26,574 bases of DNA from a virus. A program made the translations under genes and the position numbers. The notes below the pieces were generated by a model. That model was not told the DNA's origin. It made no database searches and saw only the letters and a list, made by a program, of their open reading frames with translations. Every line of letters begins with the position of its first letter. Position 1 is the first letter of the stretch. Of the stretch, positions 13,675 to 19,213 are shown in pieces. Location of the stretch: the IMG/VR virus record IMGVR_UViG_3300030329_004786, positions 1 to 26,574 of that record; one strand, given 5' to 3'.

Positions 13675-14170
13675 CCAGAAAAAGCAAAAAACTAAGACAA
13701 ATCTTGCCTTATTGAAGGTGGATTATGAGGGTGGAATTATGACCCGTGCTGAAATTGCAGAGAAGCATGGGATTAATAAGAGCACCCTGTATCGTCATGC
13801 CGTCAATAACACATGGCAGTTCGGTAAGAATCAGGAAAAAGCATTAACAGCAATGCAGACAGCCATGGTGAGGCGTTTAGGGGAGCGCAGAGCTGAGGTG
13901 AATGACCAGCATTTAGTAGAATTAAATGAGATTAAAGAGGATTTGTTCAAAGCTACTGAAATAAAGGAGGTCAAAATCCTATCGGATAAAACTGAAGCTT
14001 TACTGAAGATCATACGTGGTGAGCGTTTAGCTCTGGGACTCCCCAGCGATTACAAATATGTCGAGCAGAAGAACGAGACGACGTTTAAAGTCGAGGATGC
14101 TTTAAGGGAACTGGATACAATTAATGGGGATTATACAGAAGTGAGTGATGATGCTTCACTCCCGGCATAA
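13649..14170 (+). CDS. Terminase small subunit
   Basis: 173 residues, overlapping the upstream gene by 26 bases. Residues 31-56 form a helix-turn-helix (TRAEIAEKHGINKSTLYRHA) typical of the DNA-recognition domain of small terminase subunits. A long helical middle (ERRAEVNDQHLVELNEIKED) would oligomerise, and the acidic C-terminus (SDDASLPA end) would meet the large subunit. The large subunit is not adjacent but follows the integrase cassette at 16398, so integration genes interrupt the packaging module. Confidence 0.75.
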   Translation: MKQKIVAVNQKKQKTKTNLALLKVDYEGGIMTRAEIAEKHGINKSTLYRHAVNNTWQFGKNQEKALTAMQTAMVRRLGERRAEVNDQHLVELNEIKEDLFKATEIKEVKILSDKTEALLKIIRGERLALGLPSDYKYVEQKNETTFKVEDALRELDTINGDYTEVSDDASLPA

Positions 14171-14180
14171 CGGTAGATGA

Positions 14181-14234
14181 ACGGAAGATCAGACTCTCTG
14201 GTATGTATTTTTGTAAGTGTTTGAAGGGAAGATA
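14181..14234 (+). repeat. Left-side arm-type repeats of attP (candidate integrase sites)
   Basis: ACGGAAGATC at 14181-14190 and the variant AGGGAAGATA at 14225-14234, in the same orientation as two more copies on the other side of the core. Direct repeats flanking a tRNA-like core next to an integrase gene are the expected layout of arm-binding sites. Confidence 0.6.
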
Positions 14235-14236
14235 AA

Positions 14237-14288
14237 GTGGAGCACCAGATTTTGAGTCTGGCGTGTCTACCAGTTTCACCACCTCGGC
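14237..14288 (-). other. attP core: 5' part of a tRNA-Leu(CAA)
   Basis: On the minus strand, from 14288: GCCGAGGTGGTGAAACTGGT, then AGACACGC, a perfect 5-bp anticodon stem CCAGA/TCTGG enclosing loop CTCAAAA (anticodon CAA), then GTGCTCCAC. The acceptor 5' strand, D-arm and anticodon arm are all tRNA-Leu-like, but no T-arm or 3' acceptor follows. A truncated tRNA immediately past the integrase stop (28 bases) is best read as the attachment core matching a host tRNA-Leu gene. Confidence 0.82.
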
Positions 14289-14293
14289 AGGAA

Positions 14294-14308
14294 GTGTTTA
14301 CAAGGGTA
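14294..14308 (+). promoter_or_regulatory. Degenerate operator-like element near attP
   Basis: TGTTTACAAGGGTATAA resembles the half site plus core of the dispersed element (TGTTTACAATGGTTAATTAA in copy 2), but the core is not conserved. It lies between the integrase stop and the attP core. Listed as tentative. Confidence 0.25.
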
Positions 14309-14316
14309 TAAGGTTG

Positions 14317-15465
14317 TCATTTCTTCTTTGACGGAAGATCAACGGAAGATCGCCATTGTAATTCATCCAAAGCCTTCTTGTTTTCGAGGCTTTTAGAGTT
14401 GGCGTATTTTCGGGTTGTTGTAACATCTTTGTGTCTCAAGATCCCCTGCACTGTCACTATGTTAATTCCGTTTTTTAGTAGTCTTGTGCAAACAGTGGCC
14501 CGTATCCCGTGAACTGGTTTCGGGATTTCAGTCATTCCTATGTCTTTAGCGTGCTGTTTTATAGCACGAGCGACATCTGCTGACCGCTTATAAGCCCTAT
14601 CTCCTCTACCATTGTCACAAAACCAACGCTCATGTTCACCTCTCGAGGATAAATCCTCAAGAAGAAACTTGTAGAGAGCTTCAGATATATCAATACCCCC
14701 GTCCTCACGGTTGCCTTTTATACTAAAACCCTTCTTTTCACGGAGCAATAGACTGCGATCCCCCAGTTTAATGTCCTGAAGGCGTAGGTAGAATATCTCA
14801 GAGCAGCGCATTCCAGTTTCCATAGCCACCACAAAAACCCTTAATTGAGCCAAGCGATGAAATCTATACCTGAAATGCGCCTTTGCGTTGGAGATGCTTA
14901 AGACGATTTTCTCTATAATAGAGTAAAGCTCGTCTTCTGTGTAAATTCGCGGGTCTTTTTGGGTAACTTTTGGGAATTTAATGAAAGGTCGGTGCTCAAG
15001 AAGCTTCGCCTCGACACAAAACCCAAAAAATGCCCTTAATTGCCTTAATTGCGAGTGAACTGTCGCTTTTGCAAGACCCTTTTTCTCCAGAACTCTTCGG
15101 TAACTTAGAGTTTCTCGTATAGATATTTCCTCCAGTTTGACGTTACCCGTCACTTTAAGGAATCTTCTTCCCGTTAACTCGTATAGCTCGAGAGTTCTGG
15201 GGTCTTCAATGCTCTCATACCATAAATTGAGAGCTTCTTTTACTCTGGTATCTCCAAGTCCTGGTCGTCTAGGCTTGTTTTGCAAACGTGCAGCAACAGC
15301 TTCCCATCTCGAGATAAGGTAATCGTAATCCTCCTCTGGACATTCACTGTATGTTGCGATAACCCGCCTAGAAGCTCTTTTATCGGGGTCTTCACTGGAA
15401 CGGAAATACCCAATCCAAGCCTTGTCCCTTTGGTCATACCCCCAAAGCTTTCTTGGAGTCGGCAT
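14317..15465 (-). CDS. int: Tyrosine-family site-specific integrase
   Basis: 382 residues. N-terminal arm-binding region about 1-70, core-binding SAM-like domain about 70-165, catalytic domain from about 170. Catalytic residues visible: Arg220 in METGMRCSEI, a Lys near 244-250, His319 and Arg322 in VHGIRAT, His345 in ILRHKDVTT and Tyr354 in TRKYAN. It would recombine attP with a host tRNA-Leu gene. The start at 15465 overlaps a short upstream ORF by 32 bases. Its last codons read through two tandem ACGGAAGATC repeats, which may be its own binding sites. Confidence 0.93.
   Translation of the reverse strand: MPTPRKLWGYDQRDKAWIGYFRSSEDPDKRASRRVIATYSECPEEDYDYLISRWEAVAARLQNKPRRPGLGDTRVKEALNLWYESIEDPRTLELYELTGRRFLKVTGNVKLEEISIRETLSYRRVLEKKGLAKATVHSQLRQLRAFFGFCVEAKLLEHRPFIKFPKVTQKDPRIYTEDELYSIIEKIVLSISNAKAHFRYRFHRLAQLRVFVVAMETGMRCSEIFYLRLQDIKLGDRSLLLREKKGFSIKGNREDGGIDISEALYKFLLEDLSSRGEHERWFCDNGRGDRAYKRSADVARAIKQHAKDIGMTEIPKPVHGIRATVCTRLLKNGINIVTVQGILRHKDVTTTRKYANSKSLENKKALDELQWRSSVDLPSKKK
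14331..14351 (+). repeat. Right-side arm-type repeats of attP inside the 3' end of int
   Basis: Two copies of ACGGAAGATC, at 14331-14340 and 14342-14351, 11 bases apart, about one helical turn. They encode part of the integrase C-terminus and match the copy at 14181 across the attP core. Confidence 0.6.
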
Positions 15466-15640
15466 GTTCGTCCATAAATTTGGTCACTGTAGCCTTGATA
15501 TACTCTTGGGTAAGAGCGATGTGCGAATGACCTAATAATTTCTGAAGTCTTCTGACGTTTTTATTGATTTGAATTGAGAGTGATTCTTCAAGCCCACAAT
15601 CGCTTTCAAGCATCTGTCTTAAATGTCGGTAAGTAAGCAT
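15434..15640 (-). CDS. Short ORF resembling the C-terminus of a tyrosine recombinase
   Basis: 68 residues with a purine-rich site (AAGGGAAGG) 2 bases before ATG 15640. Residues 30-52 read RRLQKLLGHSHIALTQEYIKA, which matches the LGH...T..Y end of tyrosine recombinases including a Tyr in the nucleophile position; TYRHLRQM near the start could be a degraded HxxR box. The catalytic Arg I region is absent, so it cannot be an active recombinase. It ends 32 bases inside int in another frame. It may be a remnant of a replaced integrase or a coupled regulator peptide. Confidence 0.6.
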   Translation of the reverse strand: MLTYRHLRQMLESDCGLEESLSIQINKNVRRLQKLLGHSHIALTQEYIKATVTKFMDEHADSKKALGV

Positions 15641-15706
15641 AACCTTCCCTTTATATTTATTATTAATAATATATAAACAGTATATATAAGGATTTTACCT
15701 CAATCC

Positions 15707-15835
15707 GTCCCGCAACCTGCGTGGAGCCTTGCAAACACTAATGTCTGCTTATACTGAGGTGTCCTGTGAGGTGTACCGTGAAGTCTGGGAAGTGTTGTAA
15801 CTACTTACCCTGCTGTGTCCCGTGTGCTGTCCCGC
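15707..15835 (+). repeat. Five GTCCCGTG-like octamers
   Basis: GTCCCGC 15707, GTCCTGTG 15761, GTACCGTG 15773, GTCCCGTG 15817, GTCCCGC 15829. The last four form two pairs with 12-base spacing, and the pairs are 56 bases apart; the first is 54 bases before the second group. Regular spacing suggests protein-binding sites. Confidence 0.45.
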
Positions 15836-15867
15836 TTTGAATCGGTCTATTCAGCCTTGTTGGTGAG

Positions 15868-15889
15868 TTAAATATAACTTAATATTTAA
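15868..15889. repeat. 8-bp AT-only inverted repeat
   Basis: TTAAATAT and ATATTTAA are perfect inverted repeats separated by 6 bases. A possible operator between the octamer cluster and the rightward start; no U-run makes it a poor terminator. Confidence 0.45.
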
Positions 15890-15913
15890 GTGTTTTAAGC
15901 GCAACCCCCCAAA

Positions 15914-15934
15914 AATAGTTAATTGTTGACAAAG
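15914..15934. promoter_or_regulatory. Dispersed operator-like element, copy 7, with possible promoter
   Basis: Core variant AATAGTTAATT at 15914-15924 followed by GTTGACAA. TTGACA at 15926-15931 followed after 17 bases by CATAAG could be a sigma70-type rightward promoter, but that would place transcription start inside the 61-residue ORF, favouring the GTG start at 15980 for the next gene. Confidence 0.55.
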
Positions 15935-15939
15935 GACAT

Positions 15940-16125
15940 ATGAAGGGTCATAAGTGGAATAACTTCTTAAGGAGGTTTCGTGTTAAGACAAAAGAAAGCG
16001 GGAAGATTTACTCGAGGAAAAAGGAAAGGTATGAGACCAGCAGGGAAGAAGACTACGATGAACAAACAGGAGTCGAATTATGCGACTCATCTGAGACACT
16101 TAACGGAGACCTCACAGATCGTTGA
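15940..16125 (+). CDS. Possible small basic/acidic ORF overlapping the DUF1064 gene
   Basis: 61 residues (MKGHKWNNFLRRFRVKTKES...), with AAAGGA 5 bases before ATG 15940. It overlaps the N-terminal coding part of the DUF1064 nuclease in another frame. It has no recognised family and could be a leader peptide or a chance frame; the ribosome-site match is the only support. Confidence 0.3.
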   Translation: MKGHKWNNFLRRFRVKTKESGKIYSRKKERYETSREEDYDEQTGVELCDSSETLNGDLTDR

Positions 16126-16378
16126 CTGGATGTACGAGCCTTTTGGGTTAAGGCTTGCCCAGCATCGATGTCACTACCACCCTGACTTTTTTGTCACCTA
16201 CGAAGACCATTTCGAGGTACACGAAGTCAAAGCCTATTCTAAGAAAACTGGGAAGCCACGTTGGGAAGACGACGCAATCATTAAGTTCAAGGTAGCAGCG
16301 AACTTATTCCCCTATTGGAAATTTAAGATTGTCTACTTCAACAGCGTCAAGCAACTCTGGGAAGAACTCGAATTCTAA
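15980..16378 (+). CDS. DUF1064 PD-(D/E)xK nuclease, Holliday-junction-resolvase-like
   Basis: 132 residues if GTG 15980 is used, which has AAGGAGG 4 bases upstream; ATG 16031 with AAAGG before it is an alternative giving 115 residues. The DUF1064 core is clear: conserved Glu31 in NKQESNYATHL, YHPDFFV with Asp69, HEVKAY with Glu82 and Lys84, and DDAIIKFKVAANLFPYWKF. Phage members are thought to resolve branched DNA before or during packaging, consistent with its place directly ahead of the large terminase. Confidence 0.85.
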   Translation: MLRQKKAGRFTRGKRKGMRPAGKKTTMNKQESNYATHLRHLTETSQIVDWMYEPFGLRLAQHRCHYHPDFFVTYEDHFEVHEVKAYSKKTGKPRWEDDAIIKFKVAANLFPYWKFKIVYFNSVKQLWEELEF

Positions 16379-16397
16379 AACGTCTTATCTGGAGTTA

Positions 16398-18134
16398 ATG
16401 AAACGACTCCAAGACCATGAGACTTATTTCCAGTATTGTTTAAAAATTCAGGAGTTCGGGACTAAAAACCTTATCCCGTTCTCCATGAATCCCATCCAAA
16501 AGATTCTACACTCCGTTGCCCAAAAGCAGTCTCAAGAACAAGAACAGGTAAGGATTATTGTCCTTAAAGCCCGTCGTGCAGGGATTTCGACCTATATTCA
16601 GGCTCGAATGTTCAAGTACGCTGCCACGAACTTCAATAAAAGGTGTCATATTACAACGCACAGTAAAGACACCACCCAGGAGATGTTCAACATGGCAAGG
16701 ATGTACTCTGAAAACTATCCCAAGCATATCAAGCCAGATATGTACTATTCAGGAAAATCCGAGATGTGGTGGGGTGCTAAAGATGGTGGAGGGTTGAATT
16801 CAGCCTATTCTCTGTCAACAGTCGAGGGATCGGAAGTGCGTGGGGCTGCTATTGATATGCTTCACTGCTCCGAGGTCGCAAGTTGGGGGAATAGAGCAAG
16901 AGAATATGCAACAGGTTTAATGAATTGTGTGGTGACTGGTCATAACACAGAAATTTGGATCGAAAGCACAGCTCAGGGTGTTGGCAACTTTTTTTATAAG
17001 GAATATTGGAGAGCGGATAAAGGAGAGTCTGCGTTTCAGACAGTATTCTTTCCCTGGTATATGATGCGTGAATACAAAATGGACTTTGTCGATGACAATG
17101 AAAAAGACAAGTTTATGGATTCACTTGGGAAGGAGGAAAGATATGGAGGTAAAGAGGAAAGGGATTTAATTGAAAGATCGGTTTCTTTTGACACTGAAGA
17201 CGGTGAAGTAAGGTTTGCGGTAACTCCTGAGAACATGAAGTGGAGACGCTACATGATTGACGGGAACTGCCAGGGCGACCTTAATATCTTCCACCAGGAA
17301 TACCCCAGCTATGCTCGTGAAGCATTTGTCGCTTCTGGTCGGAGTGCATTTGACAGCAATGCCCTTTCTCAGATGTATTTTGAATCAGAAGAATTCCGCA
17401 AGCTTGTCCCTGGACGGAAGTTTGCCGTGCCTGTTAATGAGTTTAAGGACGTTCACGGCATGAGTGGGATGCGTTATTACTTAGACCCGAACAAGGATGC
17501 TGAATTTATGGTGTGGAATCCCCCTCGTGATGGGAGGCAATACCGGATTGGGGTCGATGTTGCCGAGGGTATTCTTGTAGATGGGAAGAGTGATTTCAGT
17601 GTGGTAACTGTCATGGATACTGAAGCTTATGAGGAAGTCGCAACTTGGTCTGGTAAGATCGATCCCGACCTATTGGCTTGGGTTTGTACAACAATAGCTC
17701 GTTGGTACAAAAACGCCTTATTATGTGTGGAAAACAACAACCACGGGTTAGTTACCTTAAAATTCCTTCAACAGATTCACCATTACGACAATCTGTATAT
17801 GGAAAAAGCCCTCGATGAGAAGGGACAACGGACAAAGAAAAAGTTGGGATTTAGTACTAATCTTCGGACAAGACCCTTAATTCTCGACCATCTTCGCCAG
17901 CTTATAAGAGAAAGAGTTCTTGTAGTACACTCAAAAGAAACAATTGATGAGCTTCAGACTTTCGTAATACATCCTAATGGTAAAGAAGCAGCGCAAGCGG
18001 GATCGCACGATGACAGAGTTATGTCTTTAGCACTTGCTTGCTACATGATTCACATGTACCCGTTTGAAGAAACACAGCCTTCTTACTTCCCGACAACCAG
18101 GGGTGGAAATAGAGAAATATATGTAGGGGCTTGA
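16398..18134 (+). CDS. terL: Terminase large subunit
   Basis: 578 residues from ATG 16398, chosen for GGAG close upstream; a TTG-initiated frame 23 codons longer overlaps the DUF1064 gene. ATPase: Walker A variant LKARRAGIST at 56-65, Walker B IDMLHCSEVASW at 152-163 with Glu159, and coupling motif IESTAQG at about 188-194. Nuclease: GVDVAEG with Asp387, Glu445 in CVENNNHG, and GSHDDRVMSLALA with Asp538 and Asp539. It powers DNA into proheads through the portal at 19180-21288. Length and motif order are normal for the family. Confidence 0.93.
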   Translation: MKRLQDHETYFQYCLKIQEFGTKNLIPFSMNPIQKILHSVAQKQSQEQEQVRIIVLKARRAGISTYIQARMFKYAATNFNKRCHITTHSKDTTQEMFNMARMYSENYPKHIKPDMYYSGKSEMWWGAKDGGGLNSAYSLSTVEGSEVRGAAIDMLHCSEVASWGNRAREYATGLMNCVVTGHNTEIWIESTAQGVGNFFYKEYWRADKGESAFQTVFFPWYMMREYKMDFVDDNEKDKFMDSLGKEERYGGKEERDLIERSVSFDTEDGEVRFAVTPENMKWRRYMIDGNCQGDLNIFHQEYPSYAREAFVASGRSAFDSNALSQMYFESEEFRKLVPGRKFAVPVNEFKDVHGMSGMRYYLDPNKDAEFMVWNPPRDGRQYRIGVDVAEGILVDGKSDFSVVTVMDTEAYEEVATWSGKIDPDLLAWVCTTIARWYKNALLCVENNNHGLVTLKFLQQIHHYDNLYMEKALDEKGQRTKKKLGFSTNLRTRPLILDHLRQLIRERVLVVHSKETIDELQTFVIHPNGKEAAQAGSHDDRVMSLALACYMIHMYPFEETQPSYFPTTRGGNREIYVGA

Positions 18135-18145
18135 CAGGATTTGAA

Positions 18146-18168
18146 AAAATGGTTAATTGTAAACATAT
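18146..18168. promoter_or_regulatory. Dispersed operator-like element, copy 8
   Basis: Core AATGGTTAATT at 18148-18158 followed by the half site GTAAACATAT. It begins 12 bases after the terL stop and precedes a strong hairpin and the run of very small genes. A TTGACA lies at 18131-18136 just upstream. Confidence 0.65.
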
Positions 18169-18185
18169 TGCTCTTACGAGCACTC

Positions 18186-18230
18186 ACAGCCCTTGGAGGC
18201 TTCCCCTGACCTTCCCCCTCTAAGGGCTGT
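18186..18230 (+). other. 14-bp leader hairpin occluding a ribosome site
   Basis: 18186-18199 pairs with 18217-18230 (ACAGCCCTT/AAGGGCTGT plus G-U and GAGG/CCTC), 17-nt loop. The 3' arm contains AAGGG, the only Shine-Dalgarno candidate for ATG 18235. No U-run follows, so it is not a normal terminator. Confidence 0.65.
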
Positions 18231-18234
18231 ACCA

Positions 18235-18483
18235 ATGCAAAGATATACGCCCAAACACTGGTGGCCTGGGGATGAAAGGGATTTTATAAGGTCGTTAAAG
18301 GATGTCGGTAATTTTGGGCTAGATCCTGAGATATGTTTAACAGGGTACATAAAGTCTTTTAAGAAGCGGAAAAAGTGGAATACCAAAACCACCCCAGAAG
18401 ACATTCAGGAATTTTACGATTTAGCAGTTCAAACTTTAGCATCCTATAGAGAGGAGCAGAAAATATGGCAGAAGAAGAAGTAA
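18235..18483 (+). CDS. Hypothetical protein between terL and portal
   Basis: 82 residues from ATG 18235 (MQRYTPKHWWPGDERDFIRS); a TTG start 14 codons earlier lies inside the hairpin. Basic and Trp-rich at the N-terminus, helical at the C-terminus with EEFYDLAV-like segment and a Lys-rich end. No family recognised. It overlaps the next gene by 19 bases. Confidence 0.6.
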   Translation: MQRYTPKHWWPGDERDFIRSLKDVGNFGLDPEICLTGYIKSFKKRKKWNTKTTPEDIQEFYDLAVQTLASYREEQKIWQKKK

Positions 18484-18686
18484 AGGAAGAATCCTCTGAA
18501 GAGGAAAAGCCTAAAGCTAAGCCTAAAGCTAAAAAATCGGAGCCTGTTGTTAAGGCAAAGAGTCTTGGCCCAGGCGTAATTGGGCCTAAGACAGAGACAA
18601 TGCTGACAATGCGCGAAAAACAGAAAACTAGCGCAGCCAAGTTAACCACTCGAATGACCACTATGGCAGACAAGAATCGATTATGA
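18465..18686 (+). CDS. Low-complexity Lys/Glu/Pro-rich protein
   Basis: 73 residues, GAGGAG 8 bases before ATG 18465. N-terminus MAEEEVKEESSEEEKPKAK is acidic then KPKAK-repeat basic; the rest is disordered-looking. Disordered small proteins near portal genes are common in podoviruses and may be structural or ejected. Role not assignable. Confidence 0.6.
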   Translation: MAEEEVKEESSEEEKPKAKPKAKKSEPVVKAKSLGPGVIGPKTETMLTMREKQKTSAAKLTTRMTTMADKNRL

Positions 18687-18889
18687 GTGACAACAAGACC
18701 CATGTAAAAAGACCTAAATCGACCATGTATGCTGCTAATGAAGCTTTAGAAGAGGGAATTCAAGGTCTAAAAGGTCAAAGCGTCAAAAAGAAAGGCGCTA
18801 AAAAGCCAAGAAAGAATACCCAAATAAAAGGTATGAATGGTTTAAGCATTAACAATACTTCGCCTTACAAATGGGAAGGAGAAAAATGA
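18683..18889 (+). CDS. Small basic hypothetical protein
   Basis: 68 residues; start overlaps the upstream stop as ATGA. Lys-rich (KKKGAKKPRKNTQIKG) and probably disordered, ending SPYKWEGEK. The 3' end contains AAGGAG serving the next micro-gene. Confidence 0.6.
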   Translation: MSDNKTHVKRPKSTMYAANEALEEGIQGLKGQSVKKKGAKKPRKNTQIKGMNGLSINNTSPYKWEGEK

Positions 18890-18933
18890 GCTACGGAAAA
18901 ATGCCTAAACAGCCTAAACCGCCTAAGCGTTAA
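18886..18933 (+). CDS. 15-residue Pro/Lys micro-gene
   Basis: Encodes MSYGKMPKQPKPPKR. AAGGAG lies 5 bases before ATG 18886, the start overlaps the upstream stop (ATGA), and its TAA overlaps the next ATG (TAATG). Very short, but its ribosome site and exact tiling support translation. It resembles Pro/Lys-rich N-termini of virion proteins; alternatively it serves only to couple translation. Confidence 0.5.
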   Translation: MSYGKMPKQPKPPKR

Positions 18934-19088
18934 TGGAATGCAGTTTTTGTCATAAAGTAAACGCCATGATTCCTTGTCATGGACATTACCACTGTACTGC
19001 GTGTGGTAAGGCGAATTTTGAATGCTGTGACGGGGAACAAGCACAAAACAAGGAAACCGAAAAAGATGTGGTATTTACAACAGAATGA
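18933..19088 (+). CDS. Small zinc-binding protein
   Basis: 51 residues beginning MECSFCHKVNAMIPCHGHYH, then CTACGKANFECC. CxxC at 3-6, Cys15, several His at 16-20, CxxC at 21-24 and CC at 29-30 give a dense metal-binding cluster, possibly two zinc ions. Acidic tail. Start shares TAATG with the micro-gene upstream. Function unknown. Confidence 0.65.
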   Translation: MECSFCHKVNAMIPCHGHYHCTACGKANFECCDGEQAQNKETEKDVVFTTE

Positions 19089-19179
19089 GCAAGGGACGCA
19101 GTTTTGGGATAATTATATTCATCCTGAATGTTTTGTACTGGCTAGTTGTGTTGATTCGCCTATCAGACATAAACAATAG
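19066..19179 (+). CDS. Possible short ORF ending at the portal start
   Basis: 37 residues from ATG 19066 (MWYLQQNEQGTQFWDNYIHP...); the frame is open from 18979. Its TAG is followed directly by the portal ATG (TAGATG), which could explain portal initiation without a Shine-Dalgarno. Contains HPECF and a second Cys. Competes with the membrane-peptide frame at 19085. Confidence 0.4.
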   Translation: MWYLQQNEQGTQFWDNYIHPECFVLASCVDSPIRHKQ

Positions 19180-19213
19180 ATGGCTGAAGACTATCAGACC
19201 CAATTCCAGTTAA
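19085..19213 (+). CDS. Possible 42-residue single-pass membrane peptide
   Basis: Starts MSKGRSFGIIIFILNVLYWL and continues VVLIRLSDINN, giving a strong hydrophobic helix flanked by charges. ATG overlaps the stop of the zinc protein (ATGA), but the frame runs 34 bases into the portal gene and there is no Shine-Dalgarno. Either this or the 19066 frame is probably real. Confidence 0.4.
   Translation: MSKGRSFGIIIFILNVLYWLVVLIRLSDINNRWLKTIRPNSS

Larger units (their letters stand above)
15641..15939. other. Gene-free control region between integrase operon and rightward late genes
   Basis: No gene is supported in these 299 bases. The left end is AT-rich with TATATA-type boxes suited to a leftward promoter for the short ORF and int. 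The centre holds five GTCCCGTG-like octamers, the right part an 8-bp AT palindrome, and the end carries operator copy 7. It is the natural place for the lysogeny switch, but no repressor gene is adjacent. Confidence 0.5.

Noticed and set aside
14237-14288. A complete tRNA-Leu gene
   Set aside because: No variable arm closure, T-arm or 3' acceptor strand follows; only the 5' part is present, so it is treated as an att core.
16329-16397. TTG start for the large terminase giving a 601-residue protein
   Set aside because: The extra 23 residues are Ser/Asn/Lys-rich, overlap the DUF1064 gene, and the ATG at 16398 has a GGAG site.
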